The translations under genes and the position numbers were made by a program. The notes beneath the pieces were generated by a model, which saw nothing but the letters and a program-made list of their open reading frames with translations, searched no databases and was not told the origin of the DNA. Positions 16,272-24,764 of a DNA stretch of 64,000 nucleotides are shown here, in pieces (within the stretch, counting starts at the first letter, position 1; each line of letters begins with the position of its first letter). The stretch spans positions 434,001 through 498,000 of the forward strand of contig NZ_QNRF01000001.1 in assembly GCF_003314975.1 (NCBI RefSeq), in the 5' to 3' direction. Origin of the DNA: Marinomonas aquiplantarum (GTDB lineage Bacteria > Pseudomonadota > Gammaproteobacteria > Pseudomonadales > Marinomonadaceae).

Positions 16272-17138
16272 ATGTCTTCTGTCTTAATAAAAAATGAATC
16301 TAGATTGGGACTAAAACTGGTTGCTCCAGCGGTCGGTATCATAGGTCTGTTGGTGATCTACCCCATTTTATTCAATCTGTACCTAAGCTTTTTCGATGTG
16401 CAGCTCAATGGCAATAAAACCTTTGTCGGACTGGACAACTATACGCAGTTGCTGGGGAATCCACGCTATTACCATTCGGTTGGCGTGTCTGTTATTTACC
16501 TCATCGGCACCGTCATCGGCACCACCGTATTAGGGTTGGCGGCGGCCATTCTGATGAACCAGACCTTTCGTTTTCGCAACTTGGCCCGAGGTTTAATTCT
16601 ATTGCCTTATTTCGCGCCTGTGATCAGTGTGGTGTTTGGCTGGCAATTCATCTTTGATCCCGTAAATGGCATTTATAACCATGTGGTAGTGGACGTATTG
16701 AACCTAACTAACGAAAGGGAAAACCTAATTGGCAACCCAGATTCAGCTCTGTTCGTGGTGATCTTATTCGATATCTGGAAACACTTTCCCATAGCCTATT
16801 TGCTTTTCTTAGCCAAGCTGCAAAGCGTGCCAAAAGACCTGTATGAAGCCGCCGCGATAGATGGCCAAAACCCGTGGGGACGTTTCTGGCATGTGACGTT
16901 ACCTGAGCTTAAGTTTGTCATCGCAACGGTAGTTTTATTGCGCGTTATTTGGAACCTCAATCGGTTTGAAGACGTCTACCTGCTCGCCCCAAATGTCGAG
17001 ACCTTGCCAATTTTCACCTATTACCAAGCCTTCGCTGGGATCGTTGATCAAGGCGCAGCCGCGGCCATTTCAGTGATTCAATTGCTGGTATTAGTTGGCT
17101 TAATTTGGTTGTACGTTCGCAAAGTACTCAAGTGGTAG
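16272..17138 (+). CDS. sugar ABC transporter permease (MalF-like)
   Basis: A 288-residue inner-membrane permease with six hydrophobic segments. The cytoplasmic EAA loop reads YEAAAIDGQNPWGRFWHVTLP, the binding-protein-dependent permease signature that docks on the ATPase. The start has GGGAAG about 7 nt upstream. It pairs with the next gene to make the heterodimeric channel of a CUT1 importer. Placement after the repeat array means its expression may differ from that of the binding protein. Confidence 0.92.
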   Translation: MSSVLIKNESRLGLKLVAPAVGIIGLLVIYPILFNLYLSFFDVQLNGNKTFVGLDNYTQLLGNPRYYHSVGVSVIYLIGTVIGTTVLGLAAAILMNQTFRFRNLARGLILLPYFAPVISVVFGWQFIFDPVNGIYNHVVVDVLNLTNERENLIGNPDSALFVVILFDIWKHFPIAYLLFLAKLQSVPKDLYEAAAIDGQNPWGRFWHVTLPELKFVIATVVLLRVIWNLNRFEDVYLLAPNVETLPIFTYYQAFAGIVDQGAAAAISVIQLLVLVGLIWLYVRKVLKW

Positions 17139-17148
17139 GAGACAACTC

Positions 17149-18111
17149 ATGATGAATAAGCGCACGCCCCTTCAATCCGTAATCTTGTACACCTTAGTGC
17201 TCGCGTTGGTAATCTTTTGCGTGTTTCCATTTTTGCAGATTCTATCAACCTCCCTTAAACACCCCATTGATTGGGGCAATCCATCACTCATTCCACGCAT
17301 ATTACACTTGGACGCTTATAAAGAATTACTCGGTTTAATGCCAGCAAAAGAGATTGATGTGCCCGCCAGCATCCAACGCTTACTGGACAATCCAGCCTTG
17401 TCAGCAGAAAAGAAACAGATGCTATTGGCGAAATTCAGCTCAGGGGGAGATGTTTTCCCGTTCGGACGTTATATGCTGAATACCTTCGTAATTTCCTTTA
17501 TTACGGGTATTTGTTCAACCTTTTTAGCCTCACTCGCAGCCTATGCCATTGCCCGATTGCGCTTCCCCGCCCAATCGCTGATGGCCAACGGCGTGCTCTT
17601 TGTTTATATGGTGGGCGGCGTTTTGCTGATGGTGCCGCTCTACCAAATGAGTGTTAACGTGGGATTGGCGTCCAGCGCAGGCGGCACAATTTTCAGTTTG
17701 TTCTTAATCTATCTGATTCAAACCTTACCCGTTGCCATGTACATGCTGGGTAATTATTTCCGCACCATTCCTTTTTCATTGGAAGAAGCGGCCATGATGG
17801 ACGGCTGCTCAAGGGTCGAAGCTTTCTGGCGCATTATCATGCCCTTATCCAAACCCATGTTGTTTACCGTGTTTATCTACTGTTTTGTCATCGCTTGGAA
17901 CGAGTATTTATTCGCCTCAGTGTTTCTAAAACAGTATCAAGATTTCCACACCTTGCCCTTGGCATTACAAACCTTATTCACCTCAAAAAATGCCATCTGG
18001 GATCGCATTATGGCGGCCTCCATGTTGACTCTGTTGCCCGTCATTATTTGCTTTATGTTGGCCAATCGACATTTGTCGGGCGGACTCACAGACGGTGGAG
18101 TGAAAGGCTAA
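17149..18111 (+). CDS. sugar ABC transporter permease (MalG-like)
   Basis: A 320-residue second permease starting 10 bp after the first. Six membrane segments are visible, and the EAA loop reads LEEAAMMDGCSRVEAFWRIIMPLSKP. Between the first and second helices is an enlarged periplasmic region of about 80 residues (including PAKEIDVPASIQRLLDNP), bigger than the standard CUT1 form. AGGAGA lies close to the start, which may be either of two adjacent ATG codons. It completes the transmembrane pair of the importer. Confidence 0.92.
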   Translation: MMNKRTPLQSVILYTLVLALVIFCVFPFLQILSTSLKHPIDWGNPSLIPRILHLDAYKELLGLMPAKEIDVPASIQRLLDNPALSAEKKQMLLAKFSSGGDVFPFGRYMLNTFVISFITGICSTFLASLAAYAIARLRFPAQSLMANGVLFVYMVGGVLLMVPLYQMSVNVGLASSAGGTIFSLFLIYLIQTLPVAMYMLGNYFRTIPFSLEEAAMMDGCSRVEAFWRIIMPLSKPMLFTVFIYCFVIAWNEYLFASVFLKQYQDFHTLPLALQTLFTSKNAIWDRIMAASMLTLLPVIICFMLANRHLSGGLTDGGVKG

Positions 18112-18119
18112 ACAACTAA

Positions 18120-18245
18120 CAAAATAAAAAACGTCACGAGCGAAGATCAGACAAGGAAAAAGTGAGCGAAAAAGCGGAGTTTATAGTTATAAATGAGCAT
18201 TTTGAGCGAGCTTTTGACGCAGTATCATCGAGCGCAGTCGTTTTG
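18120..18245. repeat. probable dispersed intergenic element before the ABC ATPase gene
   Basis: The 145-bp gap inside the importer operon carries a purine-rich, imperfectly palindromic stretch. TTTATA-GT-TATAAA at about 18178-18193 forms the centre, with GCGAAAAAGCGGAG on one side and GAGCATTTTGAGCGAG on the other. Similar GCGGAGTTTA...AAATGAGCATTTTGAGC strings recur between genes in marine gammaproteobacteria as far as I recall. That memory, not a search, is the basis for calling it dispersed. Confidence 0.45.
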
Positions 18246-18256
18246 AGGAGTACAAA

Positions 18257-19366
18257 ATGAGTTCTGTGATTTTAAGAAACGTCAACAAATCCTACGGTAA
18301 TTTACCGATAGTGAAAAACCTCAATTTGGACGTAAAAGACGGTGAGTTTGTGGTCTTGGTTGGCCCTAGTGGCTGCGGAAAAAGCACTACCTTACGCATG
18401 GTCGCTGGATTAGAAGACATTACCCAAGGGGACATTCAGATTGGCAATAAGACAATTAACGATTTACCGCCCCATAAACGCAACATTGCCATGGTGTTTC
18501 AAAACTATGCTTTATATCCGCATATGTCCGTTCGGGAAAACATCGTCTTTGGCCTGAAAAAATCCGGTGCCGATGCAGACACCATCAAGAACAAACTGGC
18601 GGATGTGTCAGAAATGCTCAAACTCAATGAGTATTTGGATCGCAAACCTGCTGACTTGTCCGGCGGTCAGCGCCAACGGGTCGCTATGGGACGCGCGCTG
18701 GCTCGTGATGCTGACGTTTACCTGTTTGACGAACCGCTTTCTAACCTAGATGCCAAACTGCGTCACCATATGCGTACTGAGATCGCGCGTATTCAGCATC
18801 AATACAACATGACCGCGATTTACGTGACCCATGACCAGATCGAAGCCATGACCCTAGGCGATCGGGTGGTGGTGATGCGTGACGGGATTGTTGAACAAGT
18901 CGGCACGCCGATGGACATTTATCTGCAACCCACCAACACCTTTGTTGCGACCTTTATTGGTTCTCCAGCAATGAATCTGATCGAGGCCAAGATTGAAGGC
19001 GAAGAGCTGGTATTCGACAATTATCGACTGCCTGCGACAAAAATCGCCAATGTCGACATGCACTCACTCAGAGCGCATGACAGTGTCCTAGTCGGCATTC
19101 GTCCTGACTTTTTTGAAGACAGTACCTTATCATCACCAAGCGATAATCTATTTGAATTCAACAATATAGAAGTAAACCTTGTTGAAAACCTCGGCTTCGA
19201 CAAAGAAATCCTCTTTAAACTCGGCGGTGAAGACGCCAAAGCCCGACTCGACCTACGCTCTCACGTCAAACGCCAAGAGCACATTTCCTTGTCCGTGGAT
19301 CTAAATCGAGTCTTACTGTTCGACACCAGTACTCAAGGTATGCTGCTGAATGCGGGGGAGGTTTAA
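18257..19366 (+). CDS. sugar ABC transporter ATP-binding protein (MalK/UgpC type)
   Basis: A 369-residue ATPase. Walker A is GPSGCGKST, the Q-loop is VFQNYALYPHM, the ABC signature is LSGGQRQRVAMGRAL, Walker B is DVYLFDEPLSNLD and the switch histidine lies in YVTHDQ. A C-terminal OB-type regulatory domain of about 130 residues follows (NTFVATFIGSPAMN, VLVGIRPDFF), as in MalK and UgpC. GAGGAG precedes the ATG. It energises the two permeases upstream and is the last gene of the importer. It is convergent with the GNAT gene at 19377, only 10 bp away. Confidence 0.93.
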   Translation: MSSVILRNVNKSYGNLPIVKNLNLDVKDGEFVVLVGPSGCGKSTTLRMVAGLEDITQGDIQIGNKTINDLPPHKRNIAMVFQNYALYPHMSVRENIVFGLKKSGADADTIKNKLADVSEMLKLNEYLDRKPADLSGGQRQRVAMGRALARDADVYLFDEPLSNLDAKLRHHMRTEIARIQHQYNMTAIYVTHDQIEAMTLGDRVVVMRDGIVEQVGTPMDIYLQPTNTFVATFIGSPAMNLIEAKIEGEELVFDNYRLPATKIANVDMHSLRAHDSVLVGIRPDFFEDSTLSSPSDNLFEFNNIEVNLVENLGFDKEILFKLGGEDAKARLDLRSHVKRQEHISLSVDLNRVLLFDTSTQGMLLNAGEV

Positions 19367-19376
19367 AAGCGGGCGA

Positions 19377-19844
19377 TTAACACGACAAGGAGGCGACCAT
19401 TGAATAATTGATTAATTCTTGGTGGTTCCTGATCACACTATTTTCTGCTTGGATTTCAAAGCCCCTTTTTAGGAAGAAGGACTTAGCGATTTTACTCGCT
19501 TCCACAGACATAGTTTGACAGCCATTTTCTATTGCGGTGTTTCTTGCATAATGAAAAAGTGCCTTGGCGACACCTTGACCTTGGTAGTTAGGATGTACGT
19601 ATAGGCAATCGATATGACCATCTAATTCAAGCTCGATAAAGCCGATAGCAACATCATCTATGGTTGCCACAAAAGGTCTGGTTCTTTCTAGCCGCGCTTC
19701 CCACATAGGGTAATCTGGCGGTGAGGGCGACCATGCTGCTAACTGCTCTTGTGAATAGATGTCTAAGCTGATTGCATGCACTGAATCATGAAAAAGATCC
19801 GCGATGGCTTTTGCATCGGAGGTTTTGAAATGTCTTATTTTCAT
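19377..19844 (-). CDS. GNAT N-acetyltransferase coupled to a toxin-antitoxin pair
   Basis: A 155-residue GNAT protein with IRHFKTSDAKAIADLF at the start, the acetyl-CoA loop VHPNYQGQGVAKALFHYA (Q-x-x-G-x-A) and a C-terminal SFFLKRGFE strand. The layout resembles YafP-like acetyltransferases. Its ATG overlaps the stop of the ParE/RelE toxin gene (ATGA), so it is translationally coupled to the pair. Its target is unknown. It could be passenger cargo, or a third component that modifies the toxin or its target. Confidence 0.85.
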   Translation of the reverse strand: MKIRHFKTSDAKAIADLFHDSVHAISLDIYSQEQLAAWSPSPPDYPMWEARLERTRPFVATIDDVAIGFIELELDGHIDCLYVHPNYQGQGVAKALFHYARNTAIENGCQTMSVEASKIAKSFFLKRGFEIQAENSVIRNHQELINYSMVASLSC

Positions 19845-20155
19845 ATGGTTTTTTTATTTGATTCGACTATGTATCGCCGTACCTCTCTTTCCTGACGAAG
19901 CACATACAAAATATAAACGTCTTCCTTTTGAATTTTATAAAAAATACGACAAGGATTAACAATCAATTCACGATAGGCAAATTCTTTTATTTCTTCAGGA
20001 ATACGACCAGATAGGGGAAACGTATCAAGCCTTTCAACAGCAGCGAAAATGTTTTTTACAAGTGCTCGTGCCGCCTTAGGATTCGATAATGCAATGTATT
20101 CGGCTAGTTCATTTAGGTTCTCAAGAGCTGGCTCCGTCCATATTACTTGAGCCAT
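19841..20155 (-). CDS. ParE/RelE-superfamily toxin
   Basis: A 104-residue protein with the plasmid-stabilisation fold: VIWTEPALENLNELAEYIALSNPKAARALV as the two N-terminal helices, FPLSGRIPEE, then FAYRELIVNPCRIFYKIQKEDVYILYVLRQEREVRR, the beta sheet with conserved arginines. ParE members poison gyrase while RelE members cleave mRNA; the helical spacing here is closer to ParE. It overlaps the antitoxin gene by 13 bp and the GNAT gene by 4 bp, so the three genes form one operon. Confidence 0.9.
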   Translation of the reverse strand: MAQVIWTEPALENLNELAEYIALSNPKAARALVKNIFAAVERLDTFPLSGRIPEEIKEFAYRELIVNPCRIFYKIQKEDVYILYVLRQEREVRRYIVESNKKTI

Positions 20156-20400
20156 TTAGACATTTTCTCCTTAGCATCATCATGAGAGAGTGTTCGATCA
20201 TCCTGTATCGCAGCTTCTCCACGAGCAATCCCTTCTAATATTCCCATACGTTCAAGCATGAATTCATAATCTGACACATCAAGAAGATAAGCTGATGGCT
20301 GACCATGCTCTGTAATCAATACAGGCTCTTTTGATTGATGCAAATCCGCTAGAACCTTAGTAGCCTGCCTTTTTAAGGTTGTCACTAATTCTGTTTTCAT
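20143..20400 (-). CDS. Phd/YefM-family antitoxin
   Basis: An 85-residue antitoxin. The N-terminal DNA-binding region has the typical LVTTLKRQATKVLADLHQSKEPVLITEHGQPSAYLL pattern of Phd/YefM proteins, including ITxxGxP-like and AVLL-like positions. A charged C-terminal tail (DDAKEKMSKWLK) would wrap the toxin. It is the first gene of the operon and should autoregulate with the toxin at a promoter within 20401-20478, where short AT-rich inverted repeats occur (ATAAATATAAATGTAT). Confidence 0.9.
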   Translation of the reverse strand: MKTELVTTLKRQATKVLADLHQSKEPVLITEHGQPSAYLLDVSDYEFMLERMGILEGIARGEAAIQDDRTLSHDDAKEKMSKWLK

Positions 20401-20478
20401 AAAATAAACAGCCTATAAATATAAATGTATCACTATAGTAGCACTTTATAGATAAGGTAAAAAAGATCCGGCTCACTC

Positions 20479-20832
20479 TTACGCCATCCCCGCACCTATG
20501 GTTGCTCTTACTGGTATGCCTTCAATCTCGAAACCCGCCAAACAATAAGCATTGATACCAAAGTAGTCGGGTGATACGCGTTTACAGTGAAAAGGGTAAA
20601 TTCCGCAAGTTTTGCAGAAGAAATGCCGCGCTGTTTTAGTATGAAATTGATATTCAATCAGGCTATCTTAGCCTTTGATGAGTTGGAATTTGCTTTCATG
20701 GACTTTTACCATGAGTGCATTTCTCCGAATACAAATAGAACAATCACAGGTCGTCAACTCTGGGGCATCGGTAATGATTTTGAATTCTACGCTTCCACAA
20801 TGACAACGTCCTAAATGTTCCTTTTCTTGCAT
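20479..20832 (-). pseudogene. GFA-family (glutathione-dependent formaldehyde-activating-like) protein, nonsense mutation
   Basis: The minus strand from ATG at 20832 to TAA at 20479 reads as a 117-codon GFA-family protein interrupted by one in-frame TAA at codon 55 (20668-20670). Before it come GRCHCGSVEFKI and TTCDCSICIRRNALM, and after it YQFHTKTARHFFCKTCGIYPFHCKR, the zinc-binding CxC, CxxC and FFCxxCG motifs of the family. A GAA to TAA change would explain the stop. All zinc cysteines are otherwise intact, which implies recent decay or a sequencing error. It is not covered by any long intact frame. Confidence 0.85.
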
Positions 20833-20874
20833 AGCGTACTTCCTTTTCTCTCTAGACGAAGGGATAGCTCACCG

Positions 20875-21777
20875 TCAATGTGATGATAGTTTCTCTACCA
20901 GATAATCAATAAAGACTCGCACACGCTCCGGCATGTGTTGTCCGCCAATGAAAACCGCATGAATCACTTCCTTGTCTTGAGGGTTATAATCTTCTAATAA
21001 GGGGATTAATTCGCCTGATCTAATGGCATTTTCAATGTGAAAGTTACCCACTCGTGTGATGCCAATATCCTGCATTGCAAGTTCCACTAAGGTGTCACCA
21101 TTGTTGGCGATCATGTTTCCAGAAATGGGCAAAATATAATGTCGTCCCTGATCACACATTGGCCAACCAGGTTCTAGGCGATTAAAACTAAAGTCTAAAC
21201 AATTATGCTGTTCAAGGTCGGCTGGGGTTTTCGGTATGCCAGCCTTTGCCAAATAGTTCGGTGTGGCCACTATGGTTCGCCCCGTTTGCCCTAAACGGCG
21301 GGCACTCAAATTGCTATCGGGCAACTGACCAAAGCGAATCGCAACATCGATGTGTCCCCCTTCTACGTCACTGATCAGATCACTGACTTCGATTTCTAGC
21401 TTAATGTCTGGATAGCGCGCTAAAAATTCCTGATATAAGGGAACCATAGTTAATCGACTGTGCGCGGCAGCGGTACTTATTTTAAGTAAACCGCTCGGAC
21501 GTGCTCGATTGGCAATGGCCGACTCTGTCTCTTCAAGGTCATTTAGAATGCGCCGTGCTGCCAAGGCATAAGCTTCCCCCTCACTGGTCAAATGCAAATG
21601 ACGCGTCGTTCTTACAATAAGTCGTACACCAAGACGTGTTTCCAGTCGCGTCATCATGCGACTCACCGCAGAAGGGGTTAATCCCATTTGTTTACCAGCA
21701 GCACTCAAACTGCCAGTGGTTGCCACCTTTAGAAAGGTTTCCATTTCAGTGGTTTTATCGACTTTCAACTGTTTCAT
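20875..21777 (-). CDS. LysR-family regulator
   Basis: A 300-residue LysR regulator. The winged helix reads METFLKVATTGSLSAAGKQMGLTPSAVSRMMTRLETRLGVRLIVRTTR, followed by the effector domain (GLLKISTAAAHSRLTMVPL, GHIDVAIRFGQLPDSNL) of the CrgA/AaeR-like group. The ATG at 21777 is preferred over a GTG at 21807; an ATG at 21744 would start right at the helix. It is divergent from the MFS gene at 21877, which it probably controls. The inducer is unknown. Confidence 0.88.
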   Translation of the reverse strand: MKQLKVDKTTEMETFLKVATTGSLSAAGKQMGLTPSAVSRMMTRLETRLGVRLIVRTTRHLHLTSEGEAYALAARRILNDLEETESAIANRARPSGLLKISTAAAHSRLTMVPLYQEFLARYPDIKLEIEVSDLISDVEGGHIDVAIRFGQLPDSNLSARRLGQTGRTIVATPNYLAKAGIPKTPADLEQHNCLDFSFNRLEPGWPMCDQGRHYILPISGNMIANNGDTLVELAMQDIGITRVGNFHIENAIRSGELIPLLEDYNPQDKEVIHAVFIGGQHMPERVRVFIDYLVEKLSSH

Positions 21778-21876
21778 TTGTGAATCCAATGCAAAAGAGA
21801 TTGACACAAACCCTATCTATTCAAAGGAAGCATCTCTAGTTATATTCCCCACAATCATAAATCAACGGGAATTAAG

Positions 21877-23040
21877 ATGAAAATTAACTTACCTCTATTG
21901 GCGTTAGCCATTGGTGCATTTGGCATAGGTGTGACCGAGTTTTCGCCCATGGGAATGCTGCCAACCATTGCAAATGACCTAGGCGTCTCCATTCCAACCG
22001 CAGGCATTTTAATCAGTGCTTATGCTTTTGGTGTATTGGTCGGCGCGCCTATCATGACCTTGGCTTTTGCCAACATGCCGCGCAGACGTTTACTCCTGTT
22101 ATCCATGGCAATATTTACCTTGGGTAACTTAATCAGCGCACTTGCAGACAGTTACGCAACCTTATTGATCGGTCGTATCATTACGTCATTCAATCATGGC
22201 GCCTTCTTTGGGGTTGGTGCTGTGGTTGCCACCAGCATAGTACCAGCCAATAAACGGGCAGGGGCGGTAGCTGCTATGTTTTCAGGCCTGACCCTTGCCA
22301 CCATTGGCGGTGTGCCTTTGGCCAGTTACATTGGTAGCACTATCGGTTGGCGCATCGCCTTTTTTGGAATCGCCATTATTGGTGTGATCACCATGCTTGC
22401 TCTCAGGTTCAGCTTACCGCCACTGGCCAACACGGAGAAAGCAAACATACGTCATGAGTTGAGTGTATTAACTCGCGGCCCAGTGCTCGCGGCATTATTG
22501 CTCACTGTGGTTGGCGCCAGCTCGATGTTTACCGTGTTCACTTACATTGTGCCGATTTTGCAGCAAGAAACATTAGCATCAACCACCTTTGTTACCGCGA
22601 TGTTAGTGCTCTACGGTGTAGGGTTAGCAGTAGGGAATGTGTTGGGGGGACGCTTTGCTGATAAATCTCTGTACGGTACCTTAATTGTGTCTCTGGTAAG
22701 CGTCACTGTCTTGTTACTGTTTTTCTCCATCGCCATGACATCGGCTTGGATTACCGCTCCGCTGATCTTTTTCTGGGGTGTCGGCAGCTTTGCAGTGGTG
22801 CCGCCATTACAATCCCTTGTTGTACAGGAAGCCAGCGAAGCACCTAATTTGGCCTCCGCTATGAACATTGGCGCATTCAATCTGGGTAATGCAATCGGCG
22901 CGGCTCTTGGCGGTGCGGTGATCAGTGCGGGACTCGGTTTACCTGCGGTTTCCATTGCCGGTGCTGCCACCGCCATCTTAGGGCTAATGATGACAGTCTT
23001 CTTAAATCGACGACGTCAAGCAACTCAAGTATTGGCATAA
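21877..23040 (+). CDS. MFS transporter (AraJ/PbuE-like, DHA1)
   Basis: A 387-residue transporter with twelve hydrophobic segments. The first, LALAIGAFGIGVTEFSPMGMLP, is diagnostic of the AraJ/YdhP/PbuE arm of the DHA1 family, with the loop NMPRRRLLLLSM between helices two and three. Export of sugars, purines or drugs occurs in this arm; the substrate here cannot be assigned. It is divergent from the LysR regulator. A hairpin with a T-run follows. Confidence 0.88.
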   Translation: MKINLPLLALAIGAFGIGVTEFSPMGMLPTIANDLGVSIPTAGILISAYAFGVLVGAPIMTLAFANMPRRRLLLLSMAIFTLGNLISALADSYATLLIGRIITSFNHGAFFGVGAVVATSIVPANKRAGAVAAMFSGLTLATIGGVPLASYIGSTIGWRIAFFGIAIIGVITMLALRFSLPPLANTEKANIRHELSVLTRGPVLAALLLTVVGASSMFTVFTYIVPILQQETLASTTFVTAMLVLYGVGLAVGNVLGGRFADKSLYGTLIVSLVSVTVLLLFFSIAMTSAWITAPLIFFWGVGSFAVVPPLQSLVVQEASEAPNLASAMNIGAFNLGNAIGAALGGAVISAGLGLPAVSIAGAATAILGLMMTVFLNRRRQATQVLA

Positions 23041-23075
23041 AAGTCCATAACGTCATTCTGACAATCTCAAAAAGA

Positions 23076-23117
23076 CATAACCGCCGACAGTATTATCTCG
23101 ACGGTTATGTTTTTTTA
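23076..23117 (+). terminator. rho-independent terminator after the MFS gene
   Basis: CATAACCG and CGGTTATG pair, extended by CGA/TCG after one mismatch, and a run of seven T follows on the plus strand. It ends the MFS transcript 11 bp before the end of the convergent pectate lyase gene. Confidence 0.85.
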
Positions 23118-23127
23118 TTTAAGCATC

Positions 23128-24609
23128 CTACAACTTACCCGCTCCAGCGTTGGCTGTTACATACTCAATGACCTCACTGGCAGGTAAAACCGGAGCAGGG
23201 CCATACAAGTTTGGCTGCCAACCCACGTCTTTCGATAAGAACTTACCACTAACTCGATTCGCCTCTTCAATAATGTCCAACATCTGACCGTTGAACATAG
23301 AACCTCGATCAAATGCCACGTCACCTTTCATATGACCAATCGCATTCGCTGGCGTGCCATTCGCAATTTCGAATACGTTTGCTTCTGAAAAAATCGCAGA
23401 ATGTTTCCCCGCACCCAATGCTTGACGCAATATATTGTGTTTAGGCTTCGCCGTTAATGAGTTCAAATGACGCTCATAATTATTGCCACCTTGACCATCA
23501 CCAGAGGCGTCTCCCACAAAGTAATTGTTATAGCTGTGGACTTGTCCGTAACGCACCCTTGGCATCCGCTGACCTACATTTTCAAAGTAGTTACCATGTA
23601 GTGTCACTCGTAAATAACCATTATCTTCTGTCTTTTTATCACTGTTTCCTATGAGCATGGCTTTATCATGATCATGGAAATAACTGTTTGATATGGTTAC
23701 CAAATCTGCCTGATTGGTAATGTCGATCAAACCATCGTGATGCTGTACTTTTTGAGTGATTTCATTTTGCGGGAAAGGGTAAAAAGGGGGGAACAAGGCG
23801 TCAGGTCGATCGCCGTCAGAGAAGGTGCAATGATCAATCCAGATGCGCTTAGCGCCACTAATAGAGATCAAATCGTATTCTGCATTCCAACGACCACCAC
23901 GGCATTTTTGTGGTCCAATATTGGCATTCACATACTCTGCCTGACAACCTGGGTAACTGCTGTCGATTTTAAAGCTGTCGCCTGGATCCCATCCAGGAAA
24001 GTAATCAAAGGCATCTTCAAAATGAATATTACGAATGATGACATTCTCTACACCCACATCGAGGTGAAGCATGCCTTTAACTATTTTTGCATCGTCTCCC
24101 AGACCAATCAAACTGGTATTAGAGGGAACCTTTACTACGACCTGCGCTTTTTGTCGGTCTGCAGATGCTTGTCTGGCCTCTTCTTGAGAGCCTGACAATT
24201 TACGGTTTGGACGGCCTTTAACCAACGGCTTGATGTTCCAAATACTCGGAGCATAAGCCGCTTTATACTGCTCAAATCGGTAGGGTGCGACACGATAGTC
24301 TTTTTCGGTGAGCTCTCGCCCAGAATCATCAGAGGAAAGATTAATGGTGCCACGGATCTGAATAATGCTAGGCGAATCGCCTGATTCAGCTAACGCCGCA
24401 ACAAACTCTTTGCGATTGGTGACAGTATAAAAGTGCTGTTCACTGGCCTGTGAACCACCCAATAAAGGACCTTCTGCGCCAGCCCAACCATATTCAGCTG
24501 GCATAGCTTGCTGACTGATATTGTGTTTAGTAGAGCCTACATCTAGGGTTGAACATCCGGCGATTAAGCCCATCGCGAGACACGATGCGACTAAAAAGTT
24601 TCTATTCAT
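23128..24609 (-). CDS. lipoprotein pectate lyase, polysaccharide lyase family 1
   Basis: A 493-residue enzyme that cleaves polygalacturonate by beta-elimination. The signal peptide ends in LIAGC (Cys19), so it should be a lipoprotein held in the outer membrane or on the cell surface. The right-handed beta-helix carries family-1 motifs: RNIHFEDAFDYFPGWDPGDS, WIDHCTFSDGDRPDALF with calcium-binding acidic residues, DGLIDITNQADLVTISNSYF, and the catalytic arginine region GQRMPRVRYG. The first 90 residues precede the helix. It is monocistronic. It indicates growth on pectin from plants, seagrasses or microalgae. Confidence 0.92.
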   Translation of the reverse strand: MNRNFLVASCLAMGLIAGCSTLDVGSTKHNISQQAMPAEYGWAGAEGPLLGGSQASEQHFYTVTNRKEFVAALAESGDSPSIIQIRGTINLSSDDSGRELTEKDYRVAPYRFEQYKAAYAPSIWNIKPLVKGRPNRKLSGSQEEARQASADRQKAQVVVKVPSNTSLIGLGDDAKIVKGMLHLDVGVENVIIRNIHFEDAFDYFPGWDPGDSFKIDSSYPGCQAEYVNANIGPQKCRGGRWNAEYDLISISGAKRIWIDHCTFSDGDRPDALFPPFYPFPQNEITQKVQHHDGLIDITNQADLVTISNSYFHDHDKAMLIGNSDKKTEDNGYLRVTLHGNYFENVGQRMPRVRYGQVHSYNNYFVGDASGDGQGGNNYERHLNSLTAKPKHNILRQALGAGKHSAIFSEANVFEIANGTPANAIGHMKGDVAFDRGSMFNGQMLDIIEEANRVSGKFLSKDVGWQPNLYGPAPVLPASEVIEYVTANAGAGKL

Positions 24610-24764
24610 GATTTTCTCCAGCTACGCAAAGCCCTCAAGCCTTGCCGTCTTATTGTTATTATTCAGCGCTGACAAAGGCATAAATAGCCCTTGCCAGAGA
24701 TTAAGACTAGCAGAAAGAAACACAAAAGAAACATTGTTTTATTTTTTAAGGGGTGCCGTTTTTA

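Noticed and set aside
14575..19366. Assigning the sugar importer to maltose, glycerol-phosphate or pectin oligomers
   Set aside because: No adjacent glycosidase or diagnostic binding residues support a specific sugar, so the substrate is left open.
24135..24353. Minus-strand frame inside the pectate lyase region
   Set aside because: It is in another frame of the same strand and the pectate lyase coding signal is unambiguous.
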